From Halicephalobus mephisto (lineage: Eukaryota > Nematoda > Chromadorea > Rhabditida > Panagrolaimidae): a stretch of DNA of 64,000 nucleotides. The DNA lies in assembly GCA_009193035.1 (NCBI GenBank), contig SWDT01000070.1, forward strand, positions 496,001 through 560,000. Direction: 5' to 3'. The notes below the pieces were generated by a model that did no database searches, had not been told where the DNA came from, and saw nothing but the letters and a program-made list of their open reading frames with translations. Below, in pieces: positions 33,001 to 42,700 of the stretch; within the stretch, counting starts at the first letter, position 1, and each line of letters starts with the position of its first letter. The translations under genes and the position numbers were made by a program.

Positions 33001-36000
33001 GGCCCAAATAATAAGTTCATTAAAGGGATATTTGAAATCTTCTACCGTATCACTAACAGTTGATTGATTTCGTTCTTTTTTTTCTGTTTTTCTTTTATAA
33101 TCTTTTAATTTTTGAGAAAAACTTGAAATTCGAGAAATTTGTTTATCTTTATGTTTGTATTTTTCGTATTTATTTTTGAAACTTCTGCTAGTGTAGTGGC
33201 ATCTGTAGGCGTTTCCCATGAGCTGCTCAATCGCGCTCCCGATCTCCGGAAGAGTGAATTTTTCTTCATCCGGAGACTTGTCGGAATTTCCGAGGAGATG
33301 ATACAACATCGAAAGGTGCTCTGGTTCCTGGATACTGTAGTGTACTGTACTCCGTTTTATCAAAATTGATAATTGGAAATTCAAATTTTGAATTTTTCGC
33401 ATTAAGGCGTAATTTTTGAAATTTAGATTTTTCGCGTCAAGACATGAGTTTTTTAAACTTGAATTTTCGTGCTAAGACATGGTTTTTAAAACTCAAACTT
33501 TTCGCGTCAAGACGTGAGTTTTTTAATCTTGAATTTTCGTGCTAAGACATGGTTTTTGAAATTTAGATTTTTCGCGTCAAGATGTGAGTTTTTTAAACTT
33601 GAATTTTCGTGCTAAGATATAATTTTCGAAATTCAAATTTTTCGTGTTAAAACCTAATTTTCGAAATTTATATTTTCCGCGCTAAGATATAATTTTCGAA
33701 ATTCAAATTTTTCGTACTAAGACATAGTTTTTAAAATTCAAACTTTTCGCGTCAAGACATGAGTTTTTTAAACTTGAATTTTCGTGCTAAGATATAATTT
33801 TCGAAATTCAAACTTTTCGCGTTAAAACACAATTTTCGAAATTTATATTTTTCGCGTTAAGATATAATTTTCGAAATTAAAACTTTTCGTACTAAAATCT
33901 AATTTTTGAAATTTATATTTTCCGCGTTAAAATGCAACTTATGAGTCATGTTTGGGTTTAAAAAATCTAGCTAATTTTCAATTATCAATTTGGATAGAAC
34001 AGATTTTTAAGATAAAAAATTTACAGAAATTTTTAAACACAAAAATTCAAAATTCGAACTCGAACTTTGATCTCCAAATTCGATAATATGCAATACCGTA
34101 TTACCGTATTATCGAAGTTGGAACTCAGGATTCGAGGTCCAATTTTGGGATTTTTACGTCGTGATAACTTTTATAAACTTTTTATTTCAAAAAGTTGTTC
34201 TTTGTTTTTTGTAAATTGTAGGATTGTAATTTGCCTGGACAAATTGAAAAAAGTGGATAACTTATCCGGTCAATTTGTCCATCTAATTACAACACTAGTT
34301 ATATCTAATATCAGGGTTTTAATTTGCCCGGACAAATTGAAAAAAATGGATAACTTGCTTAGACAATTTTTTCAATGACAACTTTATAAACTAATTTTGG
34401 CAAAGTGAGAATAGATATTAATTCCCTTTTCATCAAAAAATAAATCGCTTTCGAATATTTTAACTAGGGTTGTCATTGAGAAAATTGACTGGGATAAGTT
34501 GCTAATTTTTCGATTTGTCCAGATAAATTACAACCTTATTTAAGATTAAAGGATTGTAATTTATCCGTCTAATTACAACGTCAATTATCATTTAACATTA
34601 AAGGACTGTAATTTGTCTGGTCAAGTTGATCGGACATCTTGATCATTTTCCAATTTGTCCAGATAAATTACAATTCTATTCAACATTAAAGGATTGTAAT
34701 TTGTCCGGTTAAGTTGATCGGACAGCTTGATCATTTTTCGATTTGTCCAGATAAATTACAACCTTATTTAAAATTAAAGGATTGTAATTTGTCCGGTCAA
34801 CTTGATTGGACAGTTTGATCATTTTCCAATTTGTCCAGATAAATTACAACTCTAGTAAATTGACAGCTAGGACTTGATATCTGGATATTCTAAATCCAAA
34901 AATGACTCATAAGTTGTATCTTAACACGGAAAATCCAAATTTTAACCTTGAATCCTGATTTCCAACTTTTATAATACGAAACACTGATTATTTTTGGAAA
35001 ACTTACAGCGTTGTAGAGCTGCTCCAGACGGCTGATCGTCAGAAACTTCTTCATGTTTACTCCTTGTTCGATCAGAAGCTTGAAGAAATCCACCCGATTC
35101 AGCAGCAGACAGTTCATCATGATGGGGTAGAGGGCCTGGGGAAGGAGGTCCTGGTCACTCGAGAACACCTCCGATCGGGCTATGTCCACCCTGTTCCAGG
35201 CCAAAGTTAACTGCAGCTGAAAATTTGGTATTTTTAAAATTATTAATTTCTAAAATATTGGAATTTTTAAACATAAAAAAACTCAAAAGATCTAAAAGTA
35301 GGTCATTTCTAGAACATTCGATAATCCTCCGATATAAATACACTATTAACTTATGTCTTACTGTACTGAATTGAGATTTTTGAAATTTGATGGATTTTCT
35401 AAAAATTTAAAAAATTGATCCAGATATTTTTTTTATTTTTATTCAATTAGTTTAGAATCTTCTGAAAAATCTTCTCTGAAATTTTTCAAAACTTAGAATT
35501 TTCGAAAAATCCAAAAAAATTGATCTCGATACTTTTAAAATTTTATTTGATTAGTTTAGAATCTTCCAGAAAAATGTCCAAAATTTTCCAAAACTAATTC
35601 GAAAAAGTATAAAAACCGATCTTGTTGATCAAAATCACTTAAGTTTTAATTTTGGATTTATTAATCATAAGGATTTCTAGACTTTCTAATCCACTAGTTT
35701 ACTGTAACTAATATGAATGAAAATAATTCAAAATTTAAAAAATTCGGAATTTTGATTATTTTTAAATTTTCGAAAAGGACTTACTTGTTCGATGGGACTC
35801 AAGTTGTCTCCCTTCAACAAGGCCCGTAGGATGACCTGATCCACGTCATCTCCGTTTTCCGTTTCTCCCAGTCTGTAGACGGTCAGTAAATCCCTGTGTT
35901 TTGCGCATTCTGTAATTACATCGACGATTTTCTCAGCAGATGTATGATTATAAGTTAATTTTTCTTCGATTTCAGACAATAATTGATTACGGTAGATGTC

Positions 36001-39000
36001 GGGAAGATTTCCGTTTTTATCTGCATGTTTTTCGGCGAAAGCGATGAAATCAGAAGCCCTTCCGCTGCCTTCGCAGACGATGACGGGGATCGGGGGGGTT
36101 CCGGTGAGGTACTCGAGGACGGAGTTGATCGTGCAGAGACCCCCTTCTACAGTAACCCCGATTATTGGAGTTCTTTCTGGTCCGCATCTGAGAGAAACCT
36201 TCTGAGCCAGATAATCCTCAAATCCCTTCCGAAGGATAATGTCGGCTCCATAACGACCAACAGTCCCGTTGTCGACCAGCAAAAAATAGGAATGACGGTC
36301 ATTGAGGACCGGATGATGTTTGTTCTTCTGACAGTACCCCGGATGCTCGTAAGTGACCTTGGAATCCAGACCGATCAGCTTCTCTCTTCGACGGACAAGA
36401 CCCCAAGGGGCTATTCCGATCAGCAAGATCTGGGACCTCATCCGGGCACTTATCCCTGAAAATTTAAAATATTATCATATATTATAAAAAAAGTGAAGAT
36501 GAACGTTGTTATAAAGCTGTCTAGACACGAATGTCAGGGATCTAATGAAAACTACAGTAACCTGTACGTTATTACGAAATTGTCTTAACGCGAATGTCAG
36601 GGATCTAATGAAAACTACAGTAACTCGCGCGTTATTACGAAATTTTTTCAACGCGAATGCCAGGGATTTCATGAGGATTACAGTAACCTGTGTGTTATTA
36701 CGAAATTGTCTCAACGCGAATGTCAGGGATCTAATGAAAACTACAGTAACCTATGCGTTGTTATGGAATTGTCTTGACACAAACATTATGAATCTCATCA
36801 AATCTACAGTAACTTTTGCGTTATTACGATATTCTTTCAACGCGAATGTCAGGAATATCATCAAATCTACAGTAACCCGTGCGTTTATTTTGTGACAATT
36901 GTTCCGTAATTGTTATCTTACAATCGAGGAGCTCGTCGAAGACAGGCTCCATTACTTGCTTGTTAAATTTTAGAAATTTTAATTTTAAAATTTTCGAGCA
37001 TTTTATGAAAGATTCTAAAATCTCCCAGAATCCATTTTATATTTCACTTAAATTTTTAAACATCTCAGAATTAATTTAAAATTTTTCGATTTTTAAATTT
37101 TTAAAATAATAATTATTTTTAAAATAATAATTATTTTTAAAAATAATTTTTACCTGCTTCGTCGAGTGCTTGAGCAACATGTCTGACAACTCCAGAATCT
37201 ATTCCGCTGGTGATTATCCAGGCTCCTGTTGTCTGAGCGGCCTTCAGAAGGCCCTGTCGGAATCGTTTTCCGAATCTGTCCGGAACGCTGAAGTTCCCGA
37301 CCCCTCCGTGGATGCTGATGACTAATTTCGGTTTCGGAAGATTCCAAATCTTCTCCATCAGATAAATGACGTCAGCAGGATCAGAATCGAAGGCCAATCT
37401 GACATAGTGGGCCTTGTGGGGGTGAGGCCCCCCCTGGAACTCGATCGTCCCAAAGGAGTCCGTCGGGTACGCCTTCGTATGTTCCCGAATATTCCATTTC
37501 TTCAACTTGGAATCGTCTGAATTCTTATCTACAGTAGGAATAAAGTCAGATTCAAGAGTAGAAAAGTCATCTCTGATCACAGAAGACGTGAATCTCGAGA
37601 AAGCCAGACTCAAGTGGGCAGAGGACAATTTTCCGCAACCACAACTTAAAAAACAATTTTTAAAAAACAAAAAAAATTTTAAAAAACAACTTAAAAAAAT
37701 TTTTTAAAAAACAACTTAAAAAAAATTTTTTTTAAATAACTAAAAAAACAATTTATGTTACAGTAACCACACATTTAATAAAATAATTTTTTTTAAATTT
37801 AAATTACAAAATACCAATTTTAAATCATTTTTAACAGGTTTCTTCTACAGTAACCACATATTTAATAAAAAAATAAAATAATTTCAATTTTTTAAAATTA
37901 ATATTAATTTTTTTAAATTTTATTCCACAGTAATTCTATATTTAAAAATCCATAAAATAAATAAAATAATTTTAATAAAAAATATTAATTTTAAATTTTT
38001 TTAAATTTTATTCCACAGTAATTCTATATTTAAAAATCCATAAAATAATTTCAATTTTTAAAATTAACCTTACAGTAACCGCATATTTAAAAACCATAAT
38101 TTTTTTTAAATATCAACATTAAATTTTCCTAAAATTAATCCTACAGTATACATGTCTCATTTTATCGATGTAAAAAATAATTTTAAATTTTCAAAAAATT
38201 TTTCAATTTGTTTTTTTCAAAAATATTTAAAAAAATCGATAAAAAACAAATAATTTGAATGACAAATTTTCTAATTTGGATTTTTTGTAACATGTTCATC
38301 TTTCAAAAAATATTTTTTCAGTAGTGGTCCGAAATTAGAGAAATAATTTTGGATCACAAATTTCGTATTGAACTTTACTCTCGATTTTTGCGCAAAATTC
38401 AATTTTCACCTGAGAATAAATAAATTATTCAACATTTTCGAAAATTTTCGTTGCAGGAGTTGACTTGGAAAAATTATGAAATAATTTTTAAAAATAAATA
38501 AATTACTTAAAATATTTAAAATTTTTCGTTGCAGGAGTTGATTTCAAAAAATTACGAAATAATTTTTAAAAATAAACAAATAAATTATAATATTTAAAAA
38601 TTTTCGTTGCAGGAGTTGACTTTGAAAAATTACGAAATAACTTTTAAAAAATAAACAAATAAATTATAATATTTAAAAATTAATAAATAAATTATAATAT
38701 TTAAAATTTTTCGTTGCAGGAGTTGATTTCAAAAAATTACGAAATAACTTTTAAAAATAAATAAATAAATTATAATATTTGAAATTTTTCGTTGTAAGAG
38801 TTGACTTTGAAAAATTACGAAATAACTTTTAAAAATAAACAAATAAATTACTTAAAATATTTAAAATTTTTCGTTGCAGGAGTTAATTTCAAAAAATTAC
38901 GAAATAACTTTTAAAAATAAATCATTTATAATATTTAAAACTTTTCTTTGTGAAAGTTAATTTTTTATTTTACAGTATATTTAAAAAAATGAACTCACCG

Positions 39001-39300
39001 ATCTGAATTTCCATCTTGAATAAATTTCACACATTCTCTTTTTTTAAATACATGTTCGATCCAAAGGGAAGACTGTCGCGACGAGACCGTTTTCGAATTA
39101 AATTCATTTTTTAAATTTATTTCATTTTTCGAATTAAATTCATTTTTCGAATTTAATTCATTTTTCGAATTTTTATTGATTTTTTTAAATTTTCCATTTT
39201 TCTCGTCGCGAAAATTTTTTTTTGAATCAACTGGTTTCGAAACGAAAGTAGAATTATAATTATTTAAACTACTAGAATTCTCAAATGAACCAGAATCCAT
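27047..39300 (-). CDS. TRPM-family cation channel (GON-2/GTL-like)
   Basis: Thirteen exons, transcribed 39300 to 27047: 39300-38999, 37644-37154, 36455-35785, 35216-35007, 33327-32837, 32410-32026, 31325-31080, 30693-30229, 29691-29399, 28965-28745, 28382-28277, 27802-27605, 27356-27047. Phases join throughout, giving 1462 residues. The N-terminal homology region starts [15 protein letters not shown] with the family CGCG at about 101-104, then [30 protein letters not shown] and [11 protein letters not shown]. Six membrane spans lie at about 940-1180; the pore reads [20 protein letters not shown], with the acidic GE(V/I)YA..ID of Mg/Ca-permeable TRPM6/7/1/3 types. The TRP box is VWMFQRY. A coiled coil ([20 protein letters not shown]) is at about 1300-1345, and the tail is Ser-rich. 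There is no alpha-kinase domain, as in C. elegans TRPMs. The length fits GTL-1/GTL-2 better than GON-2. It is likely a plasma-membrane divalent cation channel. Confidence 0.95.
27357..28276 (-). other. TRPM introns 11 and 12
   Basis: Intron 12 (27357-27604) is unusually balanced in composition and is open in several frames, but its acceptor (TAATTTCAG) and donor (AAG|GTCAGT) join cleanly. It might be retained or contain an alternative exon. Intron 11 (27803-28276) has about four copies of a repeat with TTTCTACAGTATCTCAAAAA. Confidence 0.55.
28383..28744 (-). repeat. TRPM intron 10, A/T simple repeat
   Basis: Tandem AAAATTATTAAAAATTTAAA-type units fill the whole intron. The acceptor is the uncommon TTTTTAAG rather than TTTCAG. 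Confidence 0.7.
28966..29398 (-). repeat. TRPM intron 9, A/T simple repeats
   Basis: Five copies of a 31-32 bp unit with TTTTTCGATTTTTTAAAATT (28975-29095), followed by a repeat with GGAAAATGATTTTAGAAAAA (29250-29370). Confidence 0.7.
29692..30228 (-). other. TRPM intron 8
   Basis: A/T-rich with no coding signal. The donor is the weak ATG|GTTTGA; the acceptor is TGTTGCAG. The join gives GKM|IRAMSYI, as expected between S4-S5 and S5. Confidence 0.6.
30694..31079 (-). repeat. TRPM intron 7, A/T repeats
   Basis: Tandem 28 bp units of TTTTTAAAAAAATAAAATTA (30695-30800) and a second block of TTTGAATTTAAAAAAATTAA (30955-31070). Confidence 0.65.
31326..32025 (-). repeat. TRPM intron 6 with a pyrimidine-rich minisatellite
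   Basis: At 31575-31915 on the plus strand there are five or so copies of a roughly 70 bp unit with TTTCACTCGCG, CTCTCTCTCTC, CATTTTTCTTTGTTTCCTCT and CGCGCTTTCC. On the transcribed strand this is a purine-rich GA tract. Long open frames on both strands across it are low-complexity (RE/KE or LS/FL) and not genes. Confidence 0.8.
32411..32836 (-). repeat. TRPM intron 5, tandem ~118 bp unit
   Basis: Three or four copies of a unit with GAATTTTTGGATGATTTTAA then AAAGTTAAAATTCTTTAGAA and an AATTTTACTTTTTTCAATGA word. The donor is GA|GTAGGT. Confidence 0.7.
33328..35006 (-). repeat. TRPM intron 4, built from inverted and tandem repeats
   Basis: 33370-33960 is a tandem of roughly 60-70 bp units with TTTTTCGCGTCAAGACATGA and TTGAATTTTCGTGCTAAGAC. 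34180-34860 is a tandem of roughly 110-120 bp units, each with GGATTGTAATTTGTCCGG... and the inverse CCAGATAAATTACAA. Sequence at 34890-34965 is inverted relative to 33925-33965 (AACTTATGAGTCAT versus ATGACTCATAAGTT). The acceptor for the next exon (TATCCAG|GAACCAG) sits at the repeat edge. Confidence 0.8.
35217..35784 (-). other. TRPM intron 3
   Basis: A/T-rich, with two copies of a roughly 110 bp segment containing TTAGTTTAGAATCTTC (35445 and 35550). No exon seen. Confidence 0.5.
36480..36905. repeat. Six or seven copies of a 60 bp repeat in TRPM intron 2
   Basis: The unit contains CTACAGTAACCTGTGCGTTA, then TTACGAAATTGTCTCAACGC and GAATGTCAGGGATCTAATGA. Because 60 is a multiple of three, the array stays open in a frame on both strands and mimics repetitive proteins. 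It lies inside the intron 36456-37153. Confidence 0.9.
37645..38998 (-). repeat. TRPM intron 1 with an ~84 bp tandem array
   Basis: 37760-38150 has roughly 100 bp repeats with ATTCCACAGTAATTCTATAT. 38440-38945 has six or seven copies of a unit with TTTTCGTTGCAGGAGTTGAC then TTTGAAAAATTACGAAATAA; each copy carries a perfect-looking TTGCAG acceptor on the antisense strand. The true acceptor of the intron is TTTTTTAAG. Confidence 0.8.
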
Positions 39301-39752
39301 CAAAAATCAATAAATTCCCTGAGGCAAAGTTATCAATAAAGAAATAAAACGATGTCTGTCGCCAGTTATTCCTAACTGATCGACTTTCAACCTTGGAGTA
39401 ATCAAGACAAAAAAGGTCTATCAATCATAATTTTTTGCAATTTTTATTTTTAAAAAAATAAAATTTTTTAAATTTAAAAAAAAAATAAAATTTTTTAAAT
39501 TAAAAAAAAAACCAAATTTTCAAAATTCTTTAAAAATTTAATTTTTTTTAGAAAATTGATTTTTAAAAAATTTACTGATATTTATTTTTAAATTTTTAAA
39601 ATTTATTTTTAATTTCGTTGTTTAAAAAATTTGTTTTCCTCAATTTTTATTAAAAAAGTTATTTTCGAAACTTTTTATTTAAAAAAATACACGTCTCATT
39701 GGCTTCTATCGTACGTGATAGAGATCGCTGAGGAAACAGAGAGCAAGTAGAT
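39301..39752 (-). other. Short spacer between CUB/LDLa gene and TRPM gene
   Basis: The CUB/LDLa stop is at 39753 and the TRPM ATG at 39300, same strand, 452 bp apart. An AATAAA (minus strand, 39679-39674) lies about 75 bp after the upstream stop. CCTCAG with the AG at 39320-39319 lies 18 bp before the TRPM ATG, fitting either a 5' UTR intron or a trans-splice site. The rest is A/T simple sequence. Confidence 0.6.
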
Positions 39753-42700
39753 TCAGACCCAAGATTCGTCGTCGATTTCTTCGTTTGAGCGTCTTCTAGA
39801 ATCTTCTGTGGACCTCGATCTAGGAATATTCAAGGACCTCGAGGATGACGGTCTCAGATCGTCTTCAGCAGGAGGAGGAGATGCAGGAAAAAAGGTCGAT
39901 GTCGATGAGGAGGGACGGGGGCTTTCGGGAGGGGGGCTGGTGGGGAGAGGTGGAGGTGACGATATATCCCTCGGAGTAGAAGCTGGAATTTGTTTAGGTC
40001 TTCTAGAAATGACTCCAGCAGAAGTGCCTCTTGTCGGTGGTGCTGGGGGATCATCTGGACTAGGTGCTCTAGATCTTCTAAATCCTTCATTACTATAGGC
40101 AAATCTGAAGCTCATAGCAGATCTGCTTCTTCCACTCGGGACCCGGGGATGTTTCAAAGCATCGTCATAGGTAGGGGGTGCTTCTATGATGCTGATCTGA
40201 GAGTCCGGAAGCACGTAGAACCTCCTGTCCCCAATAGTCTGGATACTCGGAGCAAGTTCATTACAGTAAGCCTCCTGAGCCATAGCCGCATTCGGAGGTC
40301 CTCCAAATCCACCAGCCACGACAGTCCTTCTAGAAGATCCAAGTCTATTCCTGTACAATTTCGACATAATCGCCACAATCGTCAGAAGCAACACAACAAC
40401 CCCGATCGCTCCGATAACTAAAGTAAGAGCTCCAGCAATGTCGATCCGCGGATTGTCATAATTCGGATCAGGAACATGACAGATCTCGTCAGAAGAATCT
40501 CCACAATGATCATAACCGTCACACTGAAGACTTGATTTTATGCACTTCGAGTTGTCACAGTGGAATTCCCCATCTCCTCCAGGACACAGAGCCGTCGCCC
40601 ATCGGTAAAATTGAGTGTAGATGATGGATAACCCAGTGCTGAAAAATATTCATATATCACTTTGATATACAAAACCATATTATTACAAAAATCATATATG
40701 AATTTCCCCCGAAATAGTCTTGAAGCGAATTTTTAGAAATCACAAAAAACTAAAATGGCCTAAAACTTCGATTTTGTGCAGTAGTGCCTTCGTAACCTTA
40801 TGTAATTTCGTAATTAATTTTTAAAGCCCTGTTCTTCTTATATACAATTTAGAAACTTCTAAATTCAGCTCATATCAAAGAAATAACCCTTTGTCCATCT
40901 TTTAAAGTTAATTTTCATATATGAAAACGTTAAAAATTTCCAAAAATTCGTCAAAAATGAGTTTTTGGCTTGTGTGGAAAAAGAAAACTCACTTTACGGC
41001 TAAGTAGCCCCTTAATCTGACGTAGAAGGCTGGTTGGATGTTGTCTTCTGTGATCAAACCTTCTAAAGGTTGTTTCCGCTCAAGTTGAGCCGGACTTTGT
41101 TCGTCAAACAGCATCAGGACCCGTTCGGAGGAGGAAGAAGGACCGCGTCGGACTTCGAGTCTCAATCCCGCTCCTTTGAGGTGGAATTCCTCCACTTTGA
41201 GGTAAATTTTGTCAAAAGTCCTACTGAGGGCCGGAAACCTCCCAATCAACCAGATACAATCCACATATTTCGAAACAAGGGATTTCTGAGAGTTAAAGGA
41301 AATTCTGCCTCCATAACTTTCGAGGTAATCATCGCAATCTTAAATTTTAATTTTTGATATATGAATTCCAAATTAAAACAATTTTGATATATGGATTTTT
41401 AAATTAAAACAATTTTGATATATGAGTTTCCAAATTAAAACAATTTTGATATATGAATTTTTAAATTAAAACAATTTTGATATATGGATTTTTAAATTAA
41501 AACAATTTTGGTATATAAATTTCCAAATTAAAACAATTTTGATATATGAATTTCGAACTTAAAACAACTTACTTCTCCTTGTAGGCTTGTCTGGCCAATG
41601 TAAATCCTCCACAAACTCGTATCTGGCCCTGAACCCGACGAGTTGAGTAAAGTCATGACCGTGGAAAATAATAGTTAATTTGTTCGACCTCGACAAAAGC
41701 GCCGGAGGTCTTCTGTACTCCGATCTCGTATTGAATAGTTCCTGTCCATCGCTGTCAATTATCTAAATAAAAAATAAATAATTAAAAAAAAAATAAAAAC
41801 CAACTTTGAGTTCACTTTGGAAGTGAACATGGAAGTCGTCAAATGTCAACCTGACATATCCGGCGGTATTCAGGTTTACCAAAGTGTAATTTTTTATTAC
41901 TGATCGAGGATAACTTTCCGGATATCTGGGAGATTCAATAAATCCAATAGAAGTCTGATTGGCAAGGAAAATGGATTGAGATGGTTGCCCGTATTTTATT
42001 TCCGTATTGTCTAAAAATAAATCAACTTCATATATCGGGAACGTTTAAAAACATATTATATACCCAATAAACGAAAATTGATATATCAAAAACATATTAT
42101 ATACCTAATAAACAAAAACTGATATATCGAAAATATATTATATACCCAATAAACGAAAATTGATATATCAAAAACATATTATATACCTAATAAACAAAAA
42201 CTGATATATAAAAAGTTAATTTCATATCTAATAAACAGGAATTGATATATCAAAAACATATTATATATCTAATAAACAAAAACTGATATATCGGAAATAT
42301 ATTGTATACCTAATAAATAAAAACTGATATATCGAAAATACGTTATATACCTAATAAACGAAAATTGATATATCAAAAACATATTATATACCTAGTAAAT
42401 AAAAACTGATATATCGGAAATATGTTATATACCTAGAAAATAAAAACTGATATATCGAAAAAATGTTATTTAACTTATATAATAAAAATCCACTTAAAAA
42501 ACTCACCATGGACATGGACTTTCATTGGGAAAAGAGTCTGAATGTAGTTCATCAACTGTCTGTCGTTTTCTACGTTCCTCAAAGCTACAACGATCAAAAC
42601 AGAATTTCCCGATGTTTTAAACATTTTTCTAGTCGGAAGACTCCAGATGGAAGTCCTGGAATAGACATCCGGAGCTCCGGCCAACGTAGCCAAATACGGA

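Noticed and set aside
35983..36459. 158-codon plus-strand open frame
   Set aside because: Antisense shadow of the TRPM exon 3 that encodes the conserved IGIAPWG region.
36475..36895. Repetitive open frames [11 protein letters not shown]... on plus and [11 protein letters not shown]... on minus
   Set aside because: A 60 bp intronic repeat whose period is a multiple of three; no start context or domain.
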